64,000 nt of DNA, from positions 1,550,001-1,614,000 of the forward strand of contig NZ_CP010835.1 of assembly GCF_001577775.1 (NCBI RefSeq), read 5' to 3'. Made by a program: the position numbers and the translations under genes. The notes beneath the pieces were generated by a model. That model saw only the letters and a program-made list of their open reading frames with translations, had not been told where the DNA came from and did not search any database. Origin of the DNA: Pyrococcus kukulkanii (GTDB taxonomy: Archaea > Methanobacteriota_B > Thermococci > Thermococcales > Thermococcaceae). Below are positions 35,734-47,313 of the stretch, piece after piece (the stretch's first letter is position 1; each line of letters begins with the position of its first letter).

Positions 35734-35931
35734 TTGATAATCCCCGTGAGATGCTTTACCTGTGGGAAGGTAATTGGCGATAAGTATTACGAGTTCAAGA
35801 GAAGGGTTGAGGCAGGGGAGGATCCCGAGAAGGTGCTTGATGATCTTGGCCTTGAGAGGTACTGTTGCAGGAGGATGCTCCTTAGTCACGTTGAGTTAAT
35901 AGATGAGATAATGCACTATAGGGTTTATTAA
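35734..35931 (+). CDS. rpo10: DNA-directed RNA polymerase subunit Rpo10 (N)
   Basis: 65 residues from TTG 35734 with GGGGTG upstream. [12 protein letters not shown] and the unusual adjacent pair in [11 protein letters not shown] form the zinc bundle diagnostic of RpoN/Rpb10. It stabilises the Rpo3-Rpo11 platform. The TTG start is supported because the conserved [11 protein letters not shown] begins there. Confidence 0.95.
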   Translation: MIIPVRCFTCGKVIGDKYYEFKRRVEAGEDPEKVLDDLGLERYCCRRMLLSHVELIDEIMHYRVY

Positions 35932-35954
35932 AACCAGCCTTTCTTTGTTTAGGT

Positions 35955-36031
35955 GGGGCCGTGGGGTAGCTTGGCTATCCTCCCGGCCTGGGGCGCCGGT
36001 GACCCGGGTTCAAATCCCGGCGGCCCCACCA
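35955..36031 (+). tRNA. tRNA-Pro (anticodon GGG)
   Basis: Acceptor GGGGCCG pairs with CGGCCCC, discriminator A and encoded CCA. Anticodon stem CCGGC/GCCGG encloses CTGGGGC with anticodon GGG; T arm CCGGG-TTCAAAT-CCCGG. It sits between rpo10 and rpo6 on the same strand. Confidence 0.95.
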
Positions 36032-36051
36032 AAATTTTAGAGGTGATGTCC

Positions 36052-36225
36052 GTGTTCAAGTACACGAGGTTCGAAAAAGCTAGGATTATAGGTGCGAGGG
36101 CCCTCCAGATAGCAATGGGAGCGCCGGTCCTTATAGATGTTCCAGAGGGAATAACTCCCCTCGATGCGGCAATCATGGAGTTCGAAAAGGGTGTGATACC
36201 AATAACAGTAATTAGGCCGAGCTGA
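36052..36225 (+). CDS. rpo6: DNA-directed RNA polymerase subunit Rpo6 (K)
   Basis: 57 residues. I use GTG 36052 because GAGGTGAT ends 4 bases before it; the ATG at 36046 lies inside that site. [24 protein letters not shown] is the RpoK/Rpb6/omega core that clamps the C-terminus of the large subunit. Only 20 bases separate it from tRNA-Pro. The enolase-like gene starts 6 bases after the stop. Confidence 0.93.
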   Translation: MFKYTRFEKARIIGARALQIAMGAPVLIDVPEGITPLDAAIMEFEKGVIPITVIRPS

Positions 36226-36231
36226 TGTAGG

Positions 36232-37257
36232 ATGAGCGTCATACAAAACGTTATAGGTAGGGTTGTAGTGTTAAGAGGAGGAAAGTACTCAGTTGAGGTT
36301 GATGTTGTAACTGATGATGGTTTCGGTAGATTTGCCTCTCCCATTGAAGAGAACCCTCTTCTCCATATCGCCGAGGCCAGGAGGGCCGTAAGCGAAGTTG
36401 ACGAGATCATAGGCCCTGAGCTCATTGGCTTCGATGCCGTTGAACAGGAACTCATAGACAGCTACCTGTGGGAAATCGACGGGACTGATGATCTAAGTCA
36501 TATAGGTGCAAATACAGCATTGGCAGTTTCAGTTGCCATAGCTAAGGCAGCGGCAAACTCCAGAGACCTATCGTTGTATTCTTACATTGGAGGAACCTTC
36601 ACGACAGAGTTACCTGTTCCAATTTTGACGTTCGCTAGGGATGAATCTTTTGATTATCATCTCATAGTCAGAGATCTCCTTGAGGTTACTGATATAATAG
36701 ATGCGATTAGCAAAATATTGGAGACTTCTCCAGGATTGAGGTTAGAAGACCTCTCTAAGGCTTCCGAAGAAGTGGGAATGGAGCTTGGCCTTGAAGTAGC
36801 CCTGGGAATTACTATGAAAAAAGAAATGGACATTGAATCAGTTCTTAATTTGGTTGAAGATAATAACGTAGCATATATAAAACCAATAGGGACACCTGAG
36901 CTGTTCCTTGAGCTTATAGCTGGTACGCACGGAGTGTTTATAGATGGGGAGTACCTGTTCAAAACTAAAAACATATTGGACAGGAGGTACTACAACGCGT
37001 TATCAATAAAACCTATAAACCTTGGAACGCTCACCGACTTGTACAACTTCGTGAACGATGTGAAGGCTGAAAAAATAACCCCGATTTTGGCCGAGGCTAA
37101 GTATGAGCCCGCCGATGAAACTCTCCCCCACATAGCGCTGGGCCTCAGGTGCCCAGCTATGCTGATAGACTGGAACTCAGTTGAGAAAATAAATGAGCTA
37201 AATAGGATTGCTGAGGAGTTGGGTGAAAGAGGTAGGATAATAACATTTGAAGAGTAG
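36232..37257 (+). CDS. Enolase-like protein, degenerate paralogue lacking part of the active site
   Basis: 341 residues, against about 430 for true enolase. Enolase traces: [22 protein letters not shown] in place of [27 protein letters not shown] matching [25 protein letters not shown]; and [16 protein letters not shown], which keeps the equivalent of the catalytic lysine in LLIKVNQIGT (K260). The barrel is shortened, and the SHRSGETED loop with its catalytic histidine/serine region is replaced by [15 protein letters not shown]. Glycolytic enolase activity is therefore unlikely. The gene lies between rpo6 and rps2, where I recall other Thermococcales also carry such a homologue, which suggests a role tied to transcription/translation or a scaffold. 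Confidence 0.8.
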   Translation: MSVIQNVIGRVVVLRGGKYSVEVDVVTDDGFGRFASPIEENPLLHIAEARRAVSEVDEIIGPELIGFDAVEQELIDSYLWEIDGTDDLSHIGANTALAVSVAIAKAAANSRDLSLYSYIGGTFTTELPVPILTFARDESFDYHLIVRDLLEVTDIIDAISKILETSPGLRLEDLSKASEEVGMELGLEVALGITMKKEMDIESVLNLVEDNNVAYIKPIGTPELFLELIAGTHGVFIDGEYLFKTKNILDRRYYNALSIKPINLGTLTDLYNFVNDVKAEKITPILAEAKYEPADETLPHIALGLRCPAMLIDWNSVEKINELNRIAEELGERGRIITFEE

Positions 37258-37270
37258 GGAGGTGTTTGGG

Positions 37271-37879
37271 ATGGCTGATGAGTATCTCGTTCCACTCGAC
37301 CAGTATTTGGCGGCTGGAGTGCACATAGGGACGCAGCAGAAGACCAAGGACATGAAGAAGTTCATCTACAGGGTTAGGCAGGATGGCCTCTACGTCCTCG
37401 ACGTTAGGAAGACCGATGAGAGGCTTAAAGTGGCAGGAAAGTTCCTTGCTAAGTTTGAGCCCCAGAGTATACTTGCGGTAAGCGTTAGGCTTTACGGTCA
37501 GAAGCCCGTGAAGAAGTTTGGTGAGGTTACAGGGGCAAGGGCAATGCCCGGAAGATTTCTTCCTGGGACAATGACCAACCCAGCAGTAAAGAATTTCTTT
37601 GAGCCCGATGTTATAATCATCACCGATCCAAGGGCAGATCACCAGGCAATGAAGGAGGCAGTTGAGATTGGTATTCCAATAGTTGCCCTCGTTGACACCG
37701 AGAACCTCCTGAGCTATGTTGATCTTGCAATACCAACAAACAATAAGGGTAGGAAGGCTCTAGCTTTGATCTACTGGATACTCGCCAGGGAGATCCTGTA
37801 CAACAGGGGAGAGATACAGAGCAGGGAAGACTTCAAGGTACCGGTTGAAGAGTTTGAGATGAAGATAGTTAGGAGATGA
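37271..37879 (+). CDS. rps2: Small ribosomal subunit protein S2
   Basis: 202 residues from ATG 37271 with GGGAGGTG upstream. [25 protein letters not shown] and [37 protein letters not shown] are S2 signatures. Binds the 30S head-body junction. Final ribosomal gene of this cluster. Confidence 0.97.
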   Translation: MADEYLVPLDQYLAAGVHIGTQQKTKDMKKFIYRVRQDGLYVLDVRKTDERLKVAGKFLAKFEPQSILAVSVRLYGQKPVKKFGEVTGARAMPGRFLPGTMTNPAVKNFFEPDVIIITDPRADHQAMKEAVEIGIPIVALVDTENLLSYVDLAIPTNNKGRKALALIYWILAREILYNRGEIQSREDFKVPVEEFEMKIVRR

Positions 37880-37901
37880 TTTCCCTTTATTTTTATTCTC
37901 G

Positions 37902-38936
37902 GTGTTGAAGTTGCTCGTCTGTACTAAATGTGGGAGGAAGTTTGAGGAGAAGTTCCTTCTGCGGTGTGAGTGCGGAGGGACACTATTCGTTAAAAGGAAC
38001 TATGATTCATTCTTACCAGACCCCAGGTTCTTTGATATTAGGAGATACCAGAGCTATCTCCCAGTTGATGCTGGCTTCTTGCCCAAAATACCTCCAATCA
38101 TAACCCCGGTTGTTGAAATTGATGGAATAAGGTTCAAGCTAGATTACCTCCACCCCACAGGTTCATTTAAAGACAGGGGGACTTTCGTTACAATAGCGAA
38201 GCTTAAAGAGGAAGGCATAGATGAGGTTGTCTTAGACAGTTCTGGAAATGCCGCACTTAGCTTGGCATTTTACTCTATGATATCAGGAATTAAAGCCCAT
38301 ATATTCCTCTCTTATGATGCAAAGCCTGGGAAAATTTCAGCTTTGATGAATCTAAACGCGAAGGTTCACTTCGTTGAAGGTGACAGGATGAAGGTTCATG
38401 ATAGTGCAGTCGAATTTTCTAAGGCCACAGGGATTCCCTACGTCACCCACTGGCTGAACCCCTACTTCATTGAAGGCACTAAGACTATAGCTTTTGAAAT
38501 ATACGAAGAAATTGGAGTTCCTGAAGAAATTTTCATACCAACTGGAAGTGGAACTGCTCTTCTGGGTGTTTGGAAGGGGTTTAAAGAACTCATGGAGATG
38601 GGGGAGATAGACAGGTTCCCAAAACTCATCGCAGTTCAGGCGGAGGGCTTTGAAAGTCTCTGTCCAAAATCTCCCAGGATCAATAGGCTTGCCGATGGGA
38701 TAGCAATTCCAAATCCTCCAAGGCTTGAAGATATGAGAAGAGCCCTTGAGGAAACTGGAGGTTATTGTATAAGCGTTGATGAAGATGATACTTTAGCTGC
38801 TCATCACTGGCTTAAGACGAGAGGTCTTTTGGTTGAGGAAACCTCTGCTACGGCCCTTGCGGGATACTGGAAGGCGAAGGAGGAAGGTATTGCAACTGGA
38901 AATTCTTTAATCCTCCTAACCGGCGTTAAGAGGTAA
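37902..38936 (+). CDS. Threonine synthase-like PLP enzyme with N-terminal zinc ribbon
   Basis: 344 residues from GTG 37902, with TTG 37905 as an alternative. Four N-terminal cysteines (C7, C10, C22, C24) suggest a zinc ribbon. The PLP lysine is in HPTGSFKDRG (K90); SSGNAALSLAFYS and the glycine-rich phosphate loop TGSGTALLGVW complete a fold-type II enzyme. It resembles threonine synthase (O-phosphohomoserine to threonine) but is shorter than canonical archaeal ThrC, so other beta-replacement reactions are possible. No adjacent amino-acid biosynthesis gene helps. Confidence 0.75.
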   Translation: MLKLLVCTKCGRKFEEKFLLRCECGGTLFVKRNYDSFLPDPRFFDIRRYQSYLPVDAGFLPKIPPIITPVVEIDGIRFKLDYLHPTGSFKDRGTFVTIAKLKEEGIDEVVLDSSGNAALSLAFYSMISGIKAHIFLSYDAKPGKISALMNLNAKVHFVEGDRMKVHDSAVEFSKATGIPYVTHWLNPYFIEGTKTIAFEIYEEIGVPEEIFIPTGSGTALLGVWKGFKELMEMGEIDRFPKLIAVQAEGFESLCPKSPRINRLADGIAIPNPPRLEDMRRALEETGGYCISVDEDDTLAAHHWLKTRGLLVEETSATALAGYWKAKEEGIATGNSLILLTGVKR

Positions 38937-38977
38937 TTCTATAAACCTTTCCTTCTAAGCATTCTCTGGTGGTGAGG

Positions 38978-39853
38978 ATGATAAGGTATCCAGCCGTGGC
39001 AGGCCAATTCTATCCTGCAGGTGATGAGCTTATAGAGATTCTCGAGAAGTTCTTCAGCGACCTTGGTGAGGAGGGAAGCGAGAGAAGGATCACCGCGGGA
39101 ATTGCTCCTCACGCTGGCTACATATTCTCAGGTTATACAGCCTCGAGAACGTACAAGGCTATATACGAAGATGGCCTTCCAGAGACCTTCGTGATCCTGG
39201 GACCGAACCACACGGGCATGGGCTCTCCAATAGCGGTTTATCCTGGGGGAGAGTGGGAGACTCCCCTTGGAAGGGTTAAGGTTGACGATGAGATGGCAAA
39301 AGCCATCGTCGAGCTTTCAAACATTGCAGATCTTGACGATCTAGCCCACCGCTACGAGCACTCAATCGAAGTTCAGCTACCCTTCATCCAGTACCTTGCA
39401 GAGCTAGCCGGGAAGGATTTCACCATAGTTCCAATAACTCTGGGAATTCAGGATGAAGATGTGGCCGAAACTTTGGGTAAGGCTGTTTATGAGGCATCGC
39501 AATCACTTGGAAGGGACGTTGTTGTCATAGCATCAACGGACTTCATGCACTACGGCTACTTCTACGGCTACGTTCCCTTTACTGGGAGGGCCGAAGAGCT
39601 ACCAAACATGGTCAAGGAATGGGACATGAGAGTCATAAGGAGGATTCTCGACTTTGACGTTAAGGGAATGTTCGAGGAGATTAGGGCTATGAACCACACC
39701 ATGTGCGGTCCTGGGGGAGTTGGGGTTGGAATAGTGTACTCAAAGCTGATGGATGCAGTTGAGGCTGAGCTACTCCACTACACCACTAGCTTTGAGGTCA
39801 GCAGGAGCACTGATGCCATAGTTGGCTACGCGAGCATAGTGATGAGGAGGTAA
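38978..39853 (+). CDS. Memo family protein (AmmeMemoRadiSam system protein B)
   Basis: 291 residues from ATG 38978, preceded by GGTGGTGAGG; an earlier GTG is rejected. The motifs [35 protein letters not shown] and [12 protein letters not shown] carry the histidine/cysteine site of the Memo fold, related to extradiol dioxygenases. In archaea Memo often occurs with AMMECR1 and radical SAM genes; neither is adjacent here. Six bases before mevalonate kinase. Biochemical role unknown. Confidence 0.9.
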   Translation: MIRYPAVAGQFYPAGDELIEILEKFFSDLGEEGSERRITAGIAPHAGYIFSGYTASRTYKAIYEDGLPETFVILGPNHTGMGSPIAVYPGGEWETPLGRVKVDDEMAKAIVELSNIADLDDLAHRYEHSIEVQLPFIQYLAELAGKDFTIVPITLGIQDEDVAETLGKAVYEASQSLGRDVVVIASTDFMHYGYFYGYVPFTGRAEELPNMVKEWDMRVIRRILDFDVKGMFEEIRAMNHTMCGPGGVGVGIVYSKLMDAVEAELLHYTTSFEVSRSTDAIVGYASIVMRR

Positions 39854-39858
39854 GGGAG

Positions 39859-40856
39859 TTGAGGGTTCTTGCCTCGGCTCCCGCTAAAATAATCTTGTTC
39901 GGCGAGCACAGTGTCGTCTATGGGAAGCCCGCGATAGCCGCTGCCATAAATCTAAGGACGTACGTTGAGGCCGAGCTGAGGAGGGATGATAGAATAAGGA
40001 TAGAGGCCCATGACATTAAGGTTCCTGGGCTTACGGTCTCTTTCTCGGAGAACGAGATATACTTCGAGAGCGATTACGGTAAAGCTGCCGAGGTCCTAAG
40101 CTACGTGAGACAGGCCATAGAATTGGCCATGGAGGAAGCTGGAGTTAGGAAGGGGATTAACGTTTCGATAACCTCCCAAATTCCTGTTGGTGCCGGTTTG
40201 GGTTCTTCAGCGGCCGTTGCCGTGGCAACTATTGGAGCAGTTTCAAAGCTTTTAGGTTTGGAACTCACGCGGGAGGAAGTGGCAAAGCTGGGCCACAAGG
40301 TTGAACTCTTAGTTCAGGGGGCTTCCAGTGGAATTGATCCTACGGTTTCTGCCATAGGGGGTTTCCTGTACTATGAGAAGGGCAACTTCGAACATCTCCC
40401 CTTCATGGAGCTACCGATAGTCGTTGGATACACAGGTTCAAGCGGTTCAACTAAAGAGCTAGTGGCTATGGTTAGGAGGAGATACGAGAGCATGCCTGAG
40501 CTGATAGTCCCCATACTCAACGCGATGGGAAAGCTAGTGGAGAAAGCAAAGGAGGTAATAACATCGGAACTCGACGAGGAGGAGAAGTTCGCCAAGCTTG
40601 GAGAGCTAATGAACATAAATCACGGCCTTCTGGATGCCTTGGGAGTTTCAACTAAAAAGCTCAGTGAGCTAGTTTACGCCGCAAGAACCGCTGGAGCACT
40701 CGGGGCCAAGATAACTGGGGCTGGAGGAGGGGGGTGTATGTACGCTCTGGCCCCAGGAAAGCAACGAGAAGTTGCAACTGCAATCACGATAGCAGGAGGA
40801 ACCCCGATGATAACAGAGATCAGCAGGGAAGGATTGAGAATAGAGGAGGTCATAAA

Positions 40857-40860
<4 letters not shown>
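39859..40860 (+). CDS. mvk: Mevalonate kinase
   Basis: 333 residues from TTG 39859. GHMP signatures: [18 protein letters not shown] at the N-terminus, [11 protein letters not shown] (109-119), and [14 protein letters not shown] near the C-terminus. It phosphorylates mevalonate in isoprenoid lipid synthesis. The stop overlaps the isopentenyl phosphate kinase start (ATGA), coupling two steps of the same pathway. Confidence 0.95.
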
Positions 40861-43770
<2,910 letters not shown>

Positions 43771-43865
43771 GTGTATCCCCATTTTTTTATAATTGTTATG
43801 TACTTAAAAGTCGTTCCTTAACTTTTTGTTCTTCACCGTAATATTTGTATGCATGAGCATGTTTG

Positions 43866-43879
43866 TCCATTATAATGGA
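43866..43879. promoter_or_regulatory. Perfect 14-base palindrome, putative operator
   Basis: TCCATTATAATGGA is exactly self-complementary and includes a TATA-like attataat. It lies 60 bases before the start at 43939, in the gap between divergent genes. A dimeric repressor site overlapping the promoter is plausible; no regulator is assigned. Confidence 0.4.
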
Positions 43880-43938
43880 AGTTATGAACAAAAGGCTTTT
43901 GAAATGGCTTGTGTATATTGGAAACCTGGGAGAAAATT

Positions 43939-44232
43939 ATGAAGCTTGTGGGTGAGCATAAGGCCAAAAAGGGTTTGATAAGGATGGAAATTGAGGAAGA
44001 GCGAGGAATAGTTAAAAACATTGTAATAAGTGGAGATTTCTTTATATACCCCGAGGATATTGTTGAAGAACTTGAAAAACATTTAGTGGGAAAAAAGCTC
44101 GAGAAGCTTGAGGCTGCGATAGAGGATTTCTTTTCAGTAAGACATGATGTCGAGATGCCTTACCTGAACGTTGAAGATTTTAAAATAGCCCTTAGAAAAG
44201 CTTTGGAGGAATACCGATGGGAAGGAAGTTAA
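43939..44232 (+). CDS. Lipoate-protein ligase C-terminal-domain protein
   Basis: 97 residues from ATG 43939. LVGEHKAKKGLIRMEIEEERGIVKNIVISGDFFIYPEDIVEELEKHLVGKK is the accessory C-terminal domain of lipoate ligase A (Lip_prot_lig_C), found as a separate LplB-like polypeptide in archaea with bipartite ligases. It would activate or position a catalytic LplA encoded elsewhere. Overlaps the SpoIIM-like gene start by 16 bases. No catalytic domain is adjacent. Confidence 0.78.
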   Translation: MKLVGEHKAKKGLIRMEIEEERGIVKNIVISGDFFIYPEDIVEELEKHLVGKKLEKLEAAIEDFFSVRHDVEMPYLNVEDFKIALRKALEEYRWEGS

Positions 44233-44774
44233 AACTCTTTACATTCTTGCTAGTTACGTTCTTTTTAGGAGTGTTCGTAGGAGTTACCGTAGCGAAAATG
44301 GATCCTTCTGTAGCTGAATATCTCTTTAAATTCCTTAGAAAAGTCCTTGGTGAAGGGGAACTCCCTACTGGGTTTAGATTGTTCCTTTTAATCTTCTTAA
44401 ATAATACAAGGGTTGCCGTAATAATGGCCTTTGGTGGTCTTGTTTTTGGAATACTCCCTCCGCTTATCCTACTCTTTAATGGTGCAGTTGTGGGAATAGT
44501 CGGGTATCACGTCTCAAGCATGGGGGAACCCTTAAGGAAAGTTATATTGGCAATAGTCCCTCATGGAATTCTTGAAGTCCCGGCCCTAGTAATTGCAGGT
44601 GTTGGGGGCATGAATTGGTTTGCAGAATTGGCTTTTGGAGAAGGTAATTTTTCCGAGAGATTCAAGAGAGGATTCAAAGAAATGTTAAAGCTTCTGTTCA
44701 TGGCTATACTCCTTCTCTTCGTAGCTGCGCTTGTAGAGGCTTTCATAACTCCTAAGATCGCTGGAATAGGATAG
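44217..44774 (+). CDS. SpoIIM-like (DUF95) membrane protein
   Basis: 185 residues with four or five hydrophobic segments. LFLLIFLNNTRVAVIMAFGGLVFGILPPLILLFNGAVVG and the downstream PHGILEVPALVIAGV are typical of the stage II sporulation M/DUF95 family, which in archaea has no sporulation role. It overlaps the lipoate-ligase-like gene, and its 3' end overlaps the opposite-strand DUF354 gene by 90 bases, an unusually long convergent overlap. Confidence 0.83.
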   Translation: MGRKLKLFTFLLVTFFLGVFVGVTVAKMDPSVAEYLFKFLRKVLGEGELPTGFRLFLLIFLNNTRVAVIMAFGGLVFGILPPLILLFNGAVVGIVGYHVSSMGEPLRKVILAIVPHGILEVPALVIAGVGGMNWFAELAFGEGNFSERFKRGFKEMLKLLFMAILLLFVAALVEAFITPKIAGIG

Positions 44775-45797
44775 TCTTTCTACTTCTTCAACTATTACAT
44801 CGACTGGATTTTCCATCGAACTCATGACCATTCTAATATGCTTTCTATATATGCTATTTTTCCTTATAATCTCCCAAGCCTTCGTTGCAACTTCTACTGG
44901 ATTTGTGGAGTGGAATTTGACTCCGAGCTCTATAAGCCACTTGGTAACCGCCAGTAGTCTTCCTGGATATGTGGAAATTGCTGGAGTTCCTAAGGCGAGA
45001 GCTTCTCTATTCATAGTTCCACCAGCTCCGATCATTAACTTTGCATAGAATAGGAGGGTTAGCGTGTCAATGACATTTTCAGGGATCATTACATTTTCGA
45101 ACTTTTCGAATATTCTCCTCTGTTCCTCAGTTCTGGGGAACAGGACTATGGGCATATCGGGGAGTAGGGGTATTATATCCTCAAGTATGCTCCTCTCTTT
45201 ATCTCCGTTAAAGTAATTAGCCTTTATTGGTTCTGGCCGCATGACAATATATGAGTATTCTTTGAGCCCTAACTCTTTCAGAACATTTTTATTCGGCGTG
45301 AATCCGTAAACGTTCGCTATTTCGGCTATCCCCTCAATTCCTCTTAGAGCGTTAGGATCTGCCCCGCATTTCAATAGTTCATAGGCATCTATGACCTTTG
45401 GATATATTAGCCTGGTGGTGAAGGGAAACATTAACTTGTTCTGGGGTACAGCGGTTTCATTGTCTACAAACCCTATTGATGGTATTTTTAATCCAAAAGC
45501 TATCCTTGGAGCTTCTGGGTTGTTCTTATATAATGCAATGTCAGGCTTCTCCTCAATGATAAGCTTAGAGAGCTTATACACCCTCTCCGTACTTGCTAAT
45601 AACTTCCCCTCTAACGTTGCCCCTCCGTGCTTTCCTACGGAAATATAGTCTATATTTAACATGTCAAGGACATTCGTTAACCCGTCGAATTCACGCGTAG
45701 TTACGAGGACTTCGAACCCCCTCTTTTCAAGCTCCCTGATCACACCTTTGAAGAAATGAGCATGAGGTGAATTTGTTATATCTATCCATACCTTCAT
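44685..45797 (-). CDS. DUF354 family protein, GT-B glycosyltransferase-like
   Basis: 370 residues. MKVWIDITNSPHAHFFKGVIRELEKRGFEVLVTTRE and the C-terminal GAGGTMNREALALGTPAISTYPG identify DUF354, whose fold resembles GT-B enzymes such as UDP-GlcNAc 2-epimerase. It lies beside the UDP-ManNAc genes, suggesting surface polysaccharide or glycolipid synthesis (inference). AGGTGCC precedes the ATG. The last 30 codons overlap the SpoIIM-like gene; the divergent tail after EEVERLSYSS is weakly conserved-looking. Confidence 0.85.
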   Translation of the reverse strand: MKVWIDITNSPHAHFFKGVIRELEKRGFEVLVTTREFDGLTNVLDMLNIDYISVGKHGGATLEGKLLASTERVYKLSKLIIEEKPDIALYKNNPEAPRIAFGLKIPSIGFVDNETAVPQNKLMFPFTTRLIYPKVIDAYELLKCGADPNALRGIEGIAEIANVYGFTPNKNVLKELGLKEYSYIVMRPEPIKANYFNGDKERSILEDIIPLLPDMPIVLFPRTEEQRRIFEKFENVMIPENVIDTLTLLFYAKLMIGAGGTMNREALALGTPAISTYPGRLLAVTKWLIELGVKFHSTNPVEVATKAWEIIRKNSIYRKHIRMVMSSMENPVDVIVEEVERLSYSSDLRSYESLYKRSYEEKEYSHEQKL

Positions 45798-46056
45798 ACA
45801 TTGGCACCTATTCTAATCCCCGCAGTGCTCGTTATAAGGGTTTCTCGAAGATAGCTTTCTTTAACGATTTACAAACCTTTCTCATGATTTCTTAAGCGTT
45901 AAATTCTGGTATAACAGTTATTTTAATGGAATTTAAGGCATTATTTTCCTTAATCCTGACATTAGTGGCCTTACATGAATGTTTTACTTTGAAGGAATTT
46001 GTAGTTAGGAACCCTTAAATTTCCTCCCTAGATATCCCAGACAGTGGTGACGAGCA

Positions 46057-47313
46057 ATGAAAATTGGAGTTATAGGGCTCGGTTATATAGGTCTCCCCAC
46101 GGCTATCATGTTTGCATCCTCTGGTCATCAGGTTGTTGGGCTTGAAATAAGGGAGGATGTTGTTAGAAAGATAAACTCTGGAAAAGCCCATATAATAGAG
46201 CCGGAAATAAATGAAAGACTTAAAGCTGTCATAGCTGAGGAAAGATTCTACGCAACAACTAGGCCAGAAGATCTGAGAGGAGTAAACGCGTTTATAGTCT
46301 GTGTTCAAACACCCCTAGTGGATGATAAACCTGATCTAAGTTACGTAGAGAATGCAATCAGGACGATTGCAGAAGTTATGGACAGAGGGGCCTTAGTAGT
46401 CATCGAGAGCACGGTACCCCCAGGAACAACCGTTAAGATGGCAAGGTTGCTTGAAACGTTAAGTGGGATGAGAGAAGGTATCGACTTTTATGTTGCTCAT
46501 GCTCCAGAGCGCGTAATGCCTGGAAGGATATTCCGGGAGCTAGTGTACAACTCAAGGATAATTGGGGGAGTTAGTCATAAGAGTGCAATCTTGGCTGAAA
46601 GGCTATACAGATCGTTTGTTAAAGGGGAGATTTATATAACAGACGCAACTACAGCCGAAATGGTCAAGCTTATGGAGAACACATTTAGGGACGTTAACAT
46701 AGCCTTGGCTAATGAATTTGCATACTTAGCGCAACAATATGGGGTTAACGTCTTTGAGGCGATAAAGTTGGCAAATACACACCCCAGGGTTAACATTCAC
46801 GTTCCTGGAATTGGAGTTGGGGGGCACTGTTTACCTAAAGATCCGTATCTATTGTTATCAAATGCAAAAAAAGAGTTTGGTTTAATAAGGCTTGCCAGAA
46901 GAATAAATGAGGGAATGCCCAAAATAGCGTTGGCATTGTTGTTTGAAGTTTTTGAACAATTAAACATCGATCTAGCAACATCAATTGTTACCATCCTTGG
47001 GCTGGCCTATAAGCGGGATACAGATGACACTAGGAATTCCCCAGCTCTAAAATTAAGGGAACTTTTAGAAGGAAAAGTGTTGGAAGTTAGAACTTATGAT
47101 CCTTATATTAGAGGAACCCATAATAGCTTAGAAGATGCCGTAAAAGGGTCTGATGCGATAATAATAGCAACAGACCATAGAGAATTTAAGAATCTTGATT
47201 GGGACAAGATAGGAAAACTAATGAGAACTAAAGTCTTGATTGACGGGAGGGGTATCATAGACCGGCCTCCAAGGGGATTTTTGTTTAAAGGAATAGGGAG
47301 GGGTGATGTTTGA
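46057..47313 (+). CDS. wecC: UDP-N-acetyl-D-mannosamine dehydrogenase (nucleotide sugar dehydrogenase)
   Basis: 418 residues. Rossmann motif GVIGLGYIGLPTA at the N-terminus, ESTVPPGTT (about 126-134), APERVMPG, and the catalytic cysteine in GVGGHCLPKDP (C258). The downstream partner is a UDP-GlcNAc 2-epimerase, so the likely reaction is NAD-dependent oxidation of UDP-ManNAc to UDP-ManNAcA. Overlaps the epimerase by 4 bases. ATG follows CAGTGGTGACG. A 259-base AT-rich gap upstream holds the promoters of this gene and DUF354. Confidence 0.9.
   Translation: MKIGVIGLGYIGLPTAIMFASSGHQVVGLEIREDVVRKINSGKAHIIEPEINERLKAVIAEERFYATTRPEDLRGVNAFIVCVQTPLVDDKPDLSYVENAIRTIAEVMDRGALVVIESTVPPGTTVKMARLLETLSGMREGIDFYVAHAPERVMPGRIFRELVYNSRIIGGVSHKSAILAERLYRSFVKGEIYITDATTAEMVKLMENTFRDVNIALANEFAYLAQQYGVNVFEAIKLANTHPRVNIHVPGIGVGGHCLPKDPYLLLSNAKKEFGLIRLARRINEGMPKIALALLFEVFEQLNIDLATSIVTILGLAYKRDTDDTRNSPALKLRELLEGKVLEVRTYDPYIRGTHNSLEDAVKGSDAIIIATDHREFKNLDWDKIGKLMRTKVLIDGRGIIDRPPRGFLFKGIGRGDV

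Noticed and set aside
31953-36031. Integrated element at the tRNA-Ser, tRNA-Leu or tRNA-Pro genes
   Set aside because: No 3'-end tRNA duplications or integrase nearby; surrounding ribosomal gene order is the usual one.
37902-38936. Firm call as threonine synthase
   Set aside because: The enzyme is shorter than canonical archaeal ThrC and lacks pathway neighbours, so only a threonine-synthase-like label is supportable.
43876-43956. A 26-codon frame starting ATGGAAGTTATGAAC ahead of the lipoate-ligase-like gene
   Set aside because: Very short, ends inside the next gene and has no clear ribosome binding site or family pattern.
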